A DNA stretch of 64,000 bases from Enoplolaimus lenunculus (taxonomy: Eukaryota; Nematoda; Enoplea; Enoplida; Thoracostomopsidae): NCBI GenBank assembly GCA_030248215.1, contig JASANG010003692.1:62001-126000 (forward strand). Reading direction: 5' to 3'. Both the position numbers and the translations under genes were made by a program. The stretch's first letter is position 1, and each line of letters starts with the position of its first letter. Below are positions 20,386 to 31,379 of this stretch, piece after piece. The notes under the pieces are model-generated. The model was not told the DNA's origin and made no database searches. It worked only from the letters and a program-made list of their open reading frames with translations.

Positions 20386-23347
20386 CTGGCTATCAGTTGA
20401 CGACACGTTCGTTTGAGACTGATTGTTCTGATCTGCTAAAGACGTTCCGTTCACAGTGGTGAAACGCTGGTTTTTAGTCGATGAGGTGTCAATTCTGCTA
20501 CTCGGCTCCATTAAAGGTTCCATCAAGTGTTGCGCGACAGCTGGATTTTGAAACAATTTTGATTCCAACGCTGGCGAATACTTCGCTGTATTTTCTTCTG
20601 CTTTCGATTTATCGTCTCCTGACTTCGAAAACTGGTTGCCATTGATTTCAGTTTCACATTTATCATTTTGGCTATCAATTGAGCAAGCACGGATATCACA
20701 ATTTGCATTTGACAGTTTTGTTGCTGCATCGTTTCTATTTTGCCTCCTTTGTTCTGTTCGTTCCTGTCCGTTGCCGCTGTGATTAGAGGTGGCTTGTTTT
20801 TCGTAGTCGCTTGTTTTTGGTGCTTTTCGTCTGTTTATGGAAGCTGACGAACCGTCTCCATTTTCGTATTCAGTTTTCACCAGCTCCGTTGATGGCTGAT
20901 TTTTCGGCTGAAGACCCGAATTGTTAGCTGTTGTCTGTTTTGATGTTTCCACAACTCCACCACTTTCATCCTCGTCACTGTCGCTCAATTCGATAATTTC
21001 GATTTCCGAAGCCAACTGAGACTTTTTCATCATCTCTAATTTTTGATTGTTCTTTGCTTTTTCATTGTCATTTTCTGGTTCTGACTGGATACCATTTCCG
21101 GCATTTTTCTCTAGTTCAAGGTTTCTGTTCGCGTTTGCGTCCACAAATTGCTGTTGTTTTGTTTTGTCCGCCACATTTTGCCCACTTTTTTCATTGTTCA
21201 CCGAGTCTTGATCTTGATTTCGACCTCCATCACAGTCTTTTGAACTGGTTTCCAACGTATTGTTGTCGAAGTCTTCTGCAGTGTCGGAATCTAACGTTTC
21301 TTCATCGCTTGGTATTTCTCCATCCTCATAATCCGTTTCCTGTTGATTCCCACTCTCACAAACCTTGCTGCCATCATTGCCTTTTGATTTGTTGTCGTTG
21401 TCATCCTTTTGTGTTTTCGCTTTGGCCGAACTGTGGCTGGTACTAGTTTGATTCCTGCCCAACCAACCACACGTCGTTATGTAATCCGGCACTTGTTGCG
21501 TTTCCGTTGGTCTGTTCTCGTTAAATTCATCCTCCATGCTCGCTTCTGGATCGTTTCCATCATCCATTGTGACATTTTTCCATGTTGAACTTCGATTTTT
21601 GACCTTTTTCTTTGTCAAATCTTTTTGTCTTTCAATCCGCGCTGTCGTTACGTTTTCGTCCGGATAAATGTTGATCAAATTCTCTGGGTTTACTCTTCGT
21701 TGATGCTTAGCGAAATCATCGGGCCCATCTGGCCAGGTCACACTTGTATGTTCAGTTTCGGCCAAATGCGTACCTGATGCTGACGCATGGGGCCGGCCGG
21801 TTTGCAACTGAGATACATCCCGAGCGAGCGATTGTAGTTCTTCTTGTCTTGCCAATTGTCGTCGAGAAATGCCCAGCTTCGCTGCCGCTGCTGCTGCTTT
21901 CTTTTTCTCTTCCTTTGTCATCGTTGGTTTGTTTTTGATTTTCTTTTCTCGTTTCGTCAGTTTCTTTGGTCCAACTTCTTTCACTATCATTGCTTCGTCA
22001 TCGCTACAACTATCATCTGCCTCATGTGTTGTGTCATTGTTGCTCACTGTATCCGTGCCAGAGTCAGCAAACGTAACGCGTTTCTGGGCTCTAGGTGGAG
22101 GAGTGCGTCTCCAACCAGTACTTGGTGGCTGGGTAGACGTCTCAGCGGAAGGACTACATCGGTCGTTCGAAAAAACGGCCAAATTTAAATCATTTCTTCC
22201 TGTTTTTATCGTATTAACATCTGTGATTAAATGGCACTCACCTGATACCACGCTAGGCTCCACTATTTCACCAGCGCCTTCTACAACATCGCTTACAGCA
22301 ACTGGAGTAAGTGGCCTAAGTCGTTCGCAGTCAGAATTTCCACCTACCGGATCCAAAGCCCATGCGACAGCAGTCGCTATAGTTCTATTAGGAGCTTCAC
22401 TAGGTTCATTGACGTGACCTATCTCCTTTTCAGCTGTCTGAGCAAACCCTGAAATCGAGCCAGCTGACCCCGCGACTTGAACAGCCGTCAGCGATGATCC
22501 CACTGTTGGCACACCCATCAAACCTAACTCAGAAACCGTCACAGTAGTCGATAGACTAAGCCGTTTCGTACTGCTTCTTGCACTAGCTTCACCAGTTCCA
22601 CTGCCGTTGCCCGCGCTTTTCTCAGCTGTCTGGGCCGATTCTACCCCCGGAAGACCTGTCAATAGACTAGACCGTTTTGTCGCAACAGAATTTCTCACTG
22701 CCCAAGGCAGTCCCGGTTCATCGGAGTCCGAATCCGACCAACGGCTGCGTCTTTTTGTTGTTTTTGATCGCTTTCCACCATTTTTGTCATCAGACGTCCC
22801 TCTGATTACACTTGTATCGGGTTCTTCATCGCTGCTTAGCGTAATTTCGACGCTCGCACTTGGCCCAGCCGTATTTGCGAACGCGTCAGTCTGATTATTT
22901 TGTTTCGATGTCATCGCTTGTCTACGAACATTAGCTTTCGATTCAAACGTTCCTTGCTCTTGGGAGGATCCAGTAGAGCACTGCGAATAGGTACGAGGTA
23001 CGTTTTCACTATCAGGCGTTGTTGAGGGTACATTGGATTGCTTAGCACCTTTGGCGACCTCAACAATATCCGCAATACCATCCGAATCACTGTTTATCAA
23101 CTGTTCACAACCTGGAAATGGTTCGCATTTTACGTTGAATTTAGTCTTGGGAACTTCTGCAGCTGTGAGTGACTGATGATTACTTCCGGATGTTGCATTC
23201 ACTGCAAGTGGTGGTTCCGGTTTGATCCTAGGGGTGGAACTGTAAGTCGAAGGGGTATTGCGGCGAGCGAACGCACTGGACGCACCGGTCAGTAATGAAA
23301 GCACGTTCGGGTCAAGCGAGCTTTGTGCAGATGATGACTGGGACGAT
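20386..23347 (-). CDS. Large gene, exon 5: nuclear-type disordered region with SIMs and NLS
   Basis: Acceptor ATATTTTTAG and donor CCAG|GTAAGT. It enters with one base that completes the codon begun in exon 4 and leaves in phase 0 after 987 full codons. Landmarks, in protein order: SLDPNVLSLLTG; sumoylation consensus sites I-K-P-E (23215-23226) and V-K-C-E (about 23122-23133); SUMO-interaction-like VEITLSSDEE (about 22822-22851); a basic NLS-like KRSKTTKRRSRW next to SDSDSDE; a second basic block KKLTKREKKIKNK followed by poly-Ala; an acidic EDGEIPSDEE (about 21303-21330); a second, stronger SIM-like EIEIIELSDSDEDE (about 20965-21006); and V-K-T-E (20869-20880). No enzymatic domain is seen. 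The EDGEI motif also occurs in CCCH-finger proteins such as ZC3H4, but no CCCH finger is present. Confidence 0.8.
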
Positions 23348-23409
23348 CTAAAAATATTTAAATTCTAAATTATAATGCAGTATCATAAACACTTTGGTCG
23401 AAAATTTTT

Positions 23410-23965
23410 ATGTGCCGGTCCGTGTAAAAATCAGGGGCGGAACGTTTTACTGCCAGCCTGCAATAAAGTAACCTTAAGCTGTAGCCTAATTTTTTGCTTA
23501 GGCCTAAGCAAAAGCCAGGAATCGACCGGATATCCGGTTCCGGTGTAATATATGGTAAAATCCGACATCCTTATCCGGTTGCGGTATCCGGTATAAACCT
23601 ACCGGATACCGGATATTTGTGGTTGTGGTTCCAAATATCATAAAACTGTTTTTGTACGTTAAAATACTGGATATTTTGAAACGACTGCAGTTCCGAGCAA
23701 TTCATGTATGGACACTGATATGGAATGAAAAAATATAAACCAAAAATTAAACTTAAATCCATACATACATACATATTTTTGCACGACTCAAATACTTCCA
23801 ACAGTGTACATATTTCGATTATATATCAGGTTAACATCCGGCTCCAGTTCCGGTATCCGGTAAAAATAATATCCACTCGATCCCTGGTAACAGCTCATTC
23901 TTACGCTTAGCCTTAGACGGCTTATGGTTATACTACTGTTACGGCCCTGTTCTATACATTAGCCG
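23410..23965 (-). mobile_element. TTAGGC MITE split by a later insertion
   Basis: Left half 23410-23515 begins CCGTGTAAAAATCAGGGGCG and contains TTGCTTAGGCCTAAGCAA. Right half 23887-23965 resumes with 'cattcttacgcttagcctta' and ends in the inverse of GGCTAATGTATAGAACAGGG. The 371 bp between are a different element. It lies in the intron upstream of exon 5. Confidence 0.65.
23516..23886. mobile_element. hAT-like MITE nested in the TTAGGC MITE
   Basis: Ends are CAGGAATCGACCGGATAT and the inverse of CAGGGATCGAGTGGATAT. The initial CAGGG is typical of hAT transposons. The 8 bases on either side (GCAAAAGC and GTAACAGC) agree at 6 of 8 positions, as expected for an aged 8-bp target duplication. 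The interior has repeated 'ccggatatccgg' blocks and no transposase. Confidence 0.6.
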
Positions 23966-24835
23966 CTCGAACCCAAGATGTACGAAACTGAAACTGAGAG
24001 AAACAGAAACATGGTCCAGGAAACAGTGTTGCACATTTCACGTTTTCCAACACTTTTTACACAGCATACATAGCTATTTATAAATATGAAGTTGTAAATA
24101 CCTGCCTTTTCGATCTGAGTGGGTGACCTATACTTTGTGCCATCATCACTAGCGGAACTAAACTAAGGGAGTACCCAGGCCACCCCACTGGGACTAGAAT
24201 CAAAGCCTTGTATTAAGATTTACCGCTATAACAGGTTACGGCCTCTCACTCACGAGCTTTTTCATTATTTATCCCGCGTCGTCGACGGAAATATCTGGAA
24301 CCACCAAACACTGCCTATCAGCCGCCATTCACAGCCTATCGAAAATGTTGAAAAAATTTAAAAACCCGTAAGTTTGAGGTAACCTTTGAAAACTTTTCAA
24401 CTTACACCAATCACTGGGCTTGAGAGTCAAGGAAACAAAGCATTTGAGGCGTATCATGTCCCCACGATTTCGCTCTCCACCATACAGCAATTCTTGCCTA
24501 TAGGGGCATAGCCAAGGATGCCATGTCCCTTTTAAAAAAATTTCGTTTTGAATAAATTAAAACTATGACTCCTATACGTTTCATTCCCACACACTAGTTG
24601 TTGGTGCTTTTCTATTCTGAAGCAACGTTGCTTTAGCGGTGTATGTGTCAAAATTTATTTTCTCATGCGTTGTGAGTGTGTAGTGACAGTTTTTGTACGA
24701 TTAACACGCTATATATTTAAAGTATTAGTGTGCCCTCCTAAACGAAAATCTTGGCTACGCTCATGCTTGCCTATTGCACTACGTATGTTTACACGACTGG
24801 TTAAAATAATAATTTTTCTATCATCTGGTTTGTAC
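23966..24835. other. Intron between exons 4 and 5, upstream part
   Basis: No recognised complete element and no exon. Frames at 24665 onward overlap exon 4 on the opposite strand and are its shadow. Confidence 0.4.
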
Positions 24836-25058
24836 CTGTTCGAATTAGCTTCGCTCTGCGGTGGTGCCAAATTGGTTGTGGTCCCAGCGTTTGGCTCCTG
24901 GCAGTCGGATGTTGCTAAAAGTTCGTTTTCGACTTCTTCGAATATTTCTTCGGCGAGCATATTGTTAACGCCAGCACGCAATTCGTTAACAACCGTTTCG
25001 TTCGTTGCATTCGGTTTCGGCGGACCCCGGCGTTGTGCAGATCGAACACGACGAGAAA
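24836..25058 (-). CDS. Large gene, exon 4
   Basis: Acceptor TTTGTTTCAG and donor AACAG|GTACAA. The 223 bp enter with two bases, run 73 full codons and leave with two bases (AG), which join the single A of exon 5 as AGA. The start is basic (SRRVRSAQRRGPPKPN), followed by a helical, conserved-looking acidic segment (NMLAEEIFEEVENELLA), then a Thr/Asn/Pro linker. This helix is the most domain-like part of the N-terminal half, but I do not recognise it. Confidence 0.75.
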
Positions 25059-25865
25059 CTGAAACAAATACAAAATAATAAAAAAAACAATCGGCTGTTT
25101 TACAATTTCTATCCCAAACGAATCGGCATGCTATTGTAACACTTTTCAGCTTTGAGATACATTTGCTTGTTTACTTACCCTCCCCAACTGGGTTGTTTTG
25201 TCCGGAAAAAATCATGGCCGGAAAAAATGAAAAAAAACATTTTTTCCAGTAATTTTTTTCCGGCCAACAACTTTGCTCCCCATTCCCCAATACTATTGTT
25301 TATCAAATAGAACGCGCAGGTCTCGCTAGTGATTATATTACATTGTCACTTGCTTAGGCGACTTAGGCTCAAAGCTTACTCTTAGGCTGAGACATGGGTT
25401 TGGACTTAGGTTTAAGCTTGTAAGCGTACGCTTATTTTCAGGCTTAGGCTCAGATTCGTTAGGTACCCATGAGTGGCGACTATGCGGATGGAATGGAAAC
25501 TAAACAAGCACCAGTTATTCATGTTTGCACGGTTACACAATCATACGTAAGCCAGATAAAAATAAGTAAAAGAAATATAGCGACAATTTTCATCCGCGTT
25601 CGACGAAATAAATCTAACATCTATTCATGCTTTTATGAGACGATCCAGCCATTATCCGGCATTTGTTCAGGCGTTGAGAAGAACAGCTATCAAGAATTCA
25701 AAATGCCTTCTACGTATTTCAGTCAAAAAATTAGGGCTAATATTTTAACTCCACTTACTATATACCTGCGAACATTACCATTTTATTAGTTCCCTCATTA
25801 TATGTTCCAGCATTGTATATATGCACATTAAATGTCACATATCTCTGGCAAAGTATTACACAGCG
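25059..25865. other. Start of the 8.6-kb intron between exons 3 and 4
   Basis: About 25195-25270 is a short G-free/G-rich palindromic patch ('ccggaaaaaatcatggccgg'). About 25340-25460 contains scattered GCTTAGGC and TTAGGCTC motifs, a decayed TTAGGC MITE. The open frame at 25469 has no support. Confidence 0.4.
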
Positions 25866-25867
25866 TG

Positions 25868-25925
25868 CCGTAATGGCCAAGTTAGCAGATTGTCTGGCAC
25901 GGTAGGTATGGGTTCAAAACAGTAA
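25868..25925 (+). mobile_element. tRNA-like SINE head (A and B boxes)
   Basis: TGGCCAAGTTAGC (25874-25886) fits an RNA polymerase III A box, and GGTTCAAAAC (25911-25920) is one or two bases from a B box. The 37-bp spacing is right for a tRNA-derived promoter. The flanks do not pair as an acceptor stem, so it is not an intact tRNA. A tRNA-derived SINE fragment is the likeliest reading. Confidence 0.35.
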
Positions 25926-26199
25926 AAACTCTTTTTGATTTTCTGCTAGAATTAACTAACAAATTACACATTTTTACAACCTTAAAATTAGTAAAATGTT
26001 AAAATTTTAATTTTCGCACGAAAAATTTTCGAAATAACAAATTGGACCTCAAAATGTTAAAAATTTAAGCACAACAATTTTGGTTTGTTTTCGTTTTAAA
26101 AGTTATGTACTGCTTTCGAAGTTTAACTTATTTTTTTCATTTATTTCAATTGTTAAATTTGTTTAAGTCTAACGGTATGTGTATAAATATACCAAAACA

Positions 26200-26382
26200 C
26201 ATGGTATAAGAGCCGTAACAGTAGTATACCTCTAAGCATATTTCAAAGCCTAAGCCTAAGCTTAGGCGTAACAATGGCCTTCAAGCCTAGGCTAAGCAAA
26301 AATAAGTCTAAAGCTTAAACTCATAAGCACACTCTATCGCATTCCGCAGAAAAACGTTCCGCCCCTCATCTTTTACATGGTT
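26200..26382 (+). mobile_element. TTAGGC-bearing MITE copy
   Basis: Begins 'ggtataagagccgtaacagtagtat', has AAGCCTAAGCCTAAGC and ends with the inverse of CCATGTAAAAGATGAGGGGC. The interior holds an extra 'gcttaggcgtaac' step, suggesting an internal duplication. Confidence 0.65.
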
Positions 26383-26497
26383 CATACCTTCAATGATGAG
26401 CAAACATTCAAACTTAATTCTTTAAGCATTTAATTTCAATTTACCGTTTGGACAGTGTTCTATTTGTTTTGCCGATGTTTAGTATGTTACCAAGGGG

Positions 26498-26790
26498 CCA
26501 TGAAATGAAGAACCTAAGGGGTGTTGGATGCCCAATTTTTTCTTAAATCATCAAAAAGCCAAAAAAAGCTATCTGCCCTTAATAATTGTTGAGCCCAAGT
26601 AGAAATCACACAGGCAAACCTGGACATAAAAGCCAAAGTTAAACAAATAAAATCGTTTATACAGTTGTGATTTGAGTTCAAGGTTGCGCATTTTAGTTGC
26701 GAACCTTCTCGAGAACACACGTATAAGAAGTCAATGTCAATATTTGGGATGTGCAGGTAAAAAGTAAAATTTCCGCTAATAAAGCGCAAC
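26498..26790 (-). repeat. Dispersed repeat, inverted copy of 14030-14325
   Basis: It matches the inverse of 14030-14325 over most of its length, including 'ctcgagaacacacgtataag' and 'tttgagttcaaggttgcg'. It lies in the intron between exons 3 and 4, about 12 kb from its partner. Confidence 0.7.
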
Positions 26791-27161
26791 GCAGGCAAAA
26801 AATCTTTACGCGCTTACACGTGTGGCTGCCGGATAGCATACAACACACTGTGTATTGCATCTATACATATGCACTGGGACAAGCATGCCAGTTTGCCTTA
26901 TTGTTTACATTTTCAGTAACAATAGTTTGTGTCCAACTTATGATATTAATAGAGTCCTGCCAATTCTCAGAGTTTGCCGTAATTATACCTTGCAACGAGG
27001 TCATGGGTACAAGAAAAACTAGTGTAGCGGATTAATAGACCAATTTGTATCAGCCTGTAGCTAAAGGTAGGAATACTACTAGACACGTAATGTAATGAAC
27101 ACTGCACATTGTGTATTATTTCAGATACTTGTTTACATATATATTACTAACACATAATGGC

Positions 27162-27523
27162 TGGATTTCTGAAATCTTACTTAAGTATTGACTTAAGTTA
27201 TACTAAGTAATTATTTAAGTCACCAACTTAAGTAATTACTTAACTTTTTGAGCAAAAACAAACAAACGCCTTTGTGAGCTATTGTCATAACCAGGAAGTA
27301 GTAGTTTCGCTTTATATTAAGCACACTCCATGATTCTACAATTTCAATTAAACCAAGGTTGGTAATGTCTCAACGGTTACTTTGTAATATGTCAAATTTA
27401 GTCATCGACTTAAATATTTACTTAACTTAAGTAGGCTTTTAAAAACGACAAAATGGTAAAGTGATTACTTAACACGTACTTAAGTACTGAGTGGTACATA
27501 AGTACGGTTTTGGAAACTCAGCC
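27162..27523 (+). mobile_element. TTACTTAAG-ended MITE, complete copy
   Basis: About 360 bp with inverted ends TGGCTGGATTTCTGAAATC and the inverse of TTGGCTGAGTTTCCAAAACC, and multiple TACTTAAGT palindromes just inside both ends. Relatives are at about 29318-30190 and a fragment at 45655-45730. Confidence 0.65.
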
Positions 27524-27704
27524 AATGACTGTAGTAACAAAATGTGCTTTTACGTATCGTCCTAGGCTTTAGCCGACGCTAAGTCTTTAGCATGGGCTGA
27601 TAATATCCACTAACGTTGGATGGCTTTTGGTTTCTATTACTAAATTAACCAAATAAGTACATATTTACACAGCTGTAGTGCACTGAGTTGCTGATCGTAT
27701 ATTC

Positions 27705-28442
27705 GGTCCATGTAAAGATCAGGGGCGTAACGTTTTTCTGTGGGATTACCATAGAGCAAGCTTAAGCTTTAGATATATTTTTGCTTAGGCTTAGTTAAAC
27801 TCATTCTTACACTGAGGCTTAGGAATATGCTTATACGGGTCTTTTCCGTTATCTCCCAGCCAGCGTTTACCAAAAAATGGTTCGATTTTGAAAATTTTTG
27901 CCTATTTGAGCTTCTCATGACCTCCAATCATCATTCCATGTCTAAATTTGAGTTTTTGAAAACTCTATTTTTTGAAGTCCATGATCCCTTTTGCGACCCA
28001 AAAATTTTTTACAATTATATATCATTCGATGCAGCTTGCAGGGCTGACTCGAATGGTGTTAAATTTTCTGCAATCAAACTATTGGTTGATCAGTTATTTG
28101 GGACGGCGCCAAATCAGTTATTTGACAATAATTTGTTAACCAGTTGTCTAATTACGGAAAATTTAATATCAGTCCACTCAGCTGTGCGAGCTGCATGGAA
28201 TGATATATAAACTGTCAAACTTTTTACTCAAAAACTTTTTGGATCCGAGGAGGACCTTCGGACCTTAAAAAATAGAATATTTCAAAAATTCAAATTTAGG
28301 CGTTGAATGATCAGGGGAGGTCTTGAGAAGCTCAAATGTGCAAAAATTTTCAAAATCGAACCGTTTTTTAACAAACGCGGACAGGGGAATAACGGAAATC
28401 ACCCGCTTATACTGCTGTTCGGCCCTGTTTTATACATTGGCC
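27705..28442 (-). mobile_element. TTAGGC MITE interrupted by a hAT-like element
   Basis: Left part 27705-27836 starts 'ggtccatgtaaagatcaggggc' (first 20 bases typical of the family) and runs to GGAATATGCTTATAC. Right part 28405-28442 continues with 'gcttatactgctgttc' and ends with the inverse of GGCCAATGTATAAAACAGGG. The 568 bp between are a separate insertion. Confidence 0.75.
27837..28404. mobile_element. hAT-like MITE with exact 8-bp target duplication
   Basis: The element is flanked on both sides by GCTTATAC (27829-27836 and 28405-28412), an exact 8-bp duplication, the signature of hAT insertion. Its ends are GGGTCTTTTCCGTTAT and the inverse of GGGTGATTTCCGTTATTCCC, with inverted similarity continuing inward for about 100 bp ('atggttcgattttgaaaatttttgc' type sequence, shown in part). 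A 127-codon frame inside has no transposase similarity. Relatives: about 33960-34111, 52672-52835, and fragments at 47735 and 55690. Confidence 0.8.
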
Positions 28443-29317
28443 GTATATTCTATGTGAGTAGTTTGCCCACAACCCCCTTAAAATCGTTTCAGAGTGCATC
28501 ACTCAAACGGTACAATCATCTACAGTAGAATTTTCAATGTAACTAAAAACAACTGAAAGTACTCTGGGGGTCGCAAAATCTTTAAATTTTTCTATCCTCA
28601 CCCCTGGCGGATCCAACGATGGCCACACAAATCTACGCCCCCGACCCCCACAGGCATTAAAACCAAAATTTCGTATTATGATTTAGTACTAAAATTGCAT
28701 TTGGCTTCACGGTCGCGCACAGCCTCCTTATTCAAAGTTTCTGAATCTGCGATCCGCCGTAGCCTACGTACGTGCTGCCAAATAGCATTTGATTCCAAAA
28801 GTATACGTTTCGAACTTACACTCATGCCAAATCATTATTTATATTTTGCTCTGCTGAACAATAAAATATTATATTTTATAATTCATTCGCATTAATAATA
28901 ACGCTGGAACGCCAACGATACGTTTATTTTAGCATTCGTCGTGCACAAATTATAAATCAGCTAATCGACATAATTATGACGTATATATATGTCGTAGGCC
29001 ATTCATACTTGGTAAAACTGAACACTGAAAATAATGATAAATTTATATTATAAATTCTTTTGCAGAACACAAACAGTGTGCAACGCCACGCCACACGTGG
29101 TTTGCGCACTGCCGAATAGATAATCAAATATTAAAATTCTTCAATCGAATTTCAAAGTTCAAACTGTAAGGACAATGTCGGGTTTGCCCCAATTTATGCA
29201 TTTCAATCAAGTTGCGCCTACCTGTGATCGCGGGCATGTAAACTGATATGTTTTACAGTACCACGCAGGCTAAAAATGGAAACCTGACATCATTTAAAAA
29301 CAGACTACAGTAAAAAT
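28443..29317. other. Intronic stretch, nothing recognised
   Basis: AT-rich. It includes a short G-rich patch near 28565-28660. No exon or complete repeat was seen. Confidence 0.35.
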
Positions 29318-30190
29318 ACTGGCTGAGTTTCTGAAATGTTACTTAAGTATTTACTTAAGTTTCGCTTAAAATAATTACTTAAGTCGCCGATTTTAGTAAA
29401 TACTTAACTTTTTGAACAAAAACAGATATTAAAACACCAAATGTGACGCGCTGTCATAACACAAAAGTAACAGTTTTGTTTTATACATTAAGAGGGGGTA
29501 AAACCTAACATAAGTACAAACCGTAGCAATGCTCGTTTTTTAATTTTGATATATGAATTGACACCGGTCGATCTGAGGCACATTTTTTGGGGCCTAAAGC
29601 GACCGAAATATCACTGAACTCGAAGAACCATTCAAATTCAAATCTGAGCTCCAAGCGAGCGAACGTTTCAACAAAAACTATGCAAAGTGAGGCTTCCTTG
29701 TCCGAAGAAGCGTTAAAAACTGCAACTGTTAAAATCTTTAGTGATAATTGTGATTATGTATCAATTATCATCGCTGAATATCCACAGATATATTCTCGGC
29801 ACAATGAGCGTTCATTTGATATCTGTTAAAACGAAAAAAATTGAAATTTTTTACCCCAGCCGGATTTATTATTCGTCACATTTAATGGTAAAAAATCGAC
29901 AATTTTTGTTTTATAATTTTATAAGTGAACATAAAGTTTAATATATTTTAGTTATTATTATATATGCGTCAATGGTTGTTAGACTGTTTACGTTCAGTTC
30001 ACTCGTTGAAACTTATCTTAAGTTGCGGAATAAATGAAAGTTTAAACTTTTGATTTTCAATTACGCCGAACGACTGTATTTACTTAACTTAACTACCTTT
30101 TTAAAAACGACAAAATGGTTAAGTGTGTAATTACTTAGCACGTACTTAAAATACTAAGTCATACTTAAATAGCTGACAACGCAACCCAGC
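29318..30190 (+). mobile_element. TTACTTAAG-ended element, longer copy
   Basis: The left end CTGGCTGAGTTTCTGAAATG with TACTTAAGT palindromes and the right end (TAACTACC, AAAACGACAAAATGG, TACTTAAAATACTAAGT) match the element at 27162-27523, but this copy has about 500 bp of extra interior (29530-30060). The interior includes an unplaced open frame (29587-29829, with LSEEALKTATVKIFSDN) and may be a nested insertion or the longer parent form. Confidence 0.5.
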
Positions 30191-30615
30191 GACAGTTTCT
30201 TAGCTGAAACCGCGAATAGATTTCTATAATTAAACGACCTTACTAGTATGAATTACTACTACTACTTGAGCACCATGCCAAATAATTCTAACGTCAAACA
30301 TACAGAAATTTAAATATATGCAATTTCAATAAATCAAAAAGTATGGTTAAACGTATTATGATACACTACCGTGTCCTTATGATACAGGATCGTATGCAGC
30401 TAACAAATATGACCGTGTGAAACAAAAATTTAGGTTGTACCAAAATACTAGAAAAAATGCTTTAGCCAAATTTGGCCTCAAAAATCACAGTTTTGCAAAA
30501 AACCATAGCTTTATAGGGCCGAAAATCCAATTACACAACATCCTCGATATGCAGTCAACTGCGTCTTTACGGCGGAAATTCCTGGACAGAATTAAACAAT
30601 TTTGTCAGGAAATTC

Positions 30616-30650
30616 TAAGCCTAAGCCTAAGCCTAAACCTAAGCCTAAGT
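30616..30650 (-). repeat. Short telomere-type (GCCTAA)n run
   Basis: Five to six consecutive CCTAAG-type hexamers with one variant (CCTAAA). It stands alone without the terminal repeats of the TTAGGC MITEs. Confidence 0.6.
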
Positions 30651-31144
30651 AAGTTTCATGTCCCTCTACATATCTTTCTGCCATCTTGACTAACTCATTC
30701 CTGTTTGTGGGCCGCCACGGGCCTGCAACATTATGAAAAAAGAAGGAACAAATCCCGTTTTAAGTTGGCTAATTTTGTAATTTGCATATTCTCAAATATA
30801 CGTAGCACCTATCACAAACAACTGTTGGCATTTTAATAAGAGCTTCTATTTTCAAACATATATACATACATACATACATACACAAATTTCATTTAACAAC
30901 ATATAATGCAACTTCAACTTTTATTACAACGTACATGGGGGCTGTACATAGAAGATATAACCTGTTAAATCTTGGTGATCAAAAAAATTTTCTCGCTAAC
31001 CATAAAATCTGACAGGGGGTTATACCATGCCGAAATACAATCTCGGGAAAGCCCCTGAGAGAGATTACTCCCGAACAAACTGTGTTTTCAGTTCCATCAC
31101 CACGGTTTTGGACGGTGTGTATGTATTATTTTAAAACTGCTACG
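30651..31144. other. Intronic stretch with small repeats
   Basis: Near 30780 is a fragment of the 'tattctcaaatatacgtagc' family, and at 30855-30885 a (CATA)n microsatellite. No gene was seen. Confidence 0.4.
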
Positions 31145-31185
31145 CCCCGTATACGTGTTTTGGGCAACGTTCCAGCTGTTCAGAA
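31145..31185. repeat. Short hairpin repeat, CGTATTTTGGGCAACGTTCCAGC family
   Basis: Contains 'cgtgttttgggcaacgttcc' followed by 'agctg'. Similar 40-50-bp units lie at about 33545-33590, 51117-51165, 52018-52065, 60525-60560 and 62950-62995, several beginning AAGCTGGAACA and ending with its inverse, so each can fold on itself. Confidence 0.55.
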
Positions 31186-31379
31186 CGAGGGTACGGCCAG
31201 CGCGTCTCATCGTCCTACCAGTGAATAACACCAAGACTGCAAGATATAATGAGTGTGCAAGTCTTGGGGTTCCGCATGGTACAATATGTACCACCAAACG
31301 TTGCGTTTTTCACCGACCCCCTTATTTAGAGGAGGGCGGGCGCTGTCACATGCAATAACCATAAACTAAACAAGCGGAG

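Noticed and set aside
21054-22894. Plus-strand frames opposite exon 5
   Set aside because: Shadows of the 987-codon minus-strand frame.
25868-25925. Functional tRNA gene
   Set aside because: Flanking bases do not form an acceptor stem and the B box has mismatches; kept only as a possible SINE head.
30616-30650. Interstitial telomere marking a chromosome fusion
   Set aside because: Only five to six hexamers, and the same hexamers occur inside about twenty dispersed MITEs; a MITE remnant explains it better.
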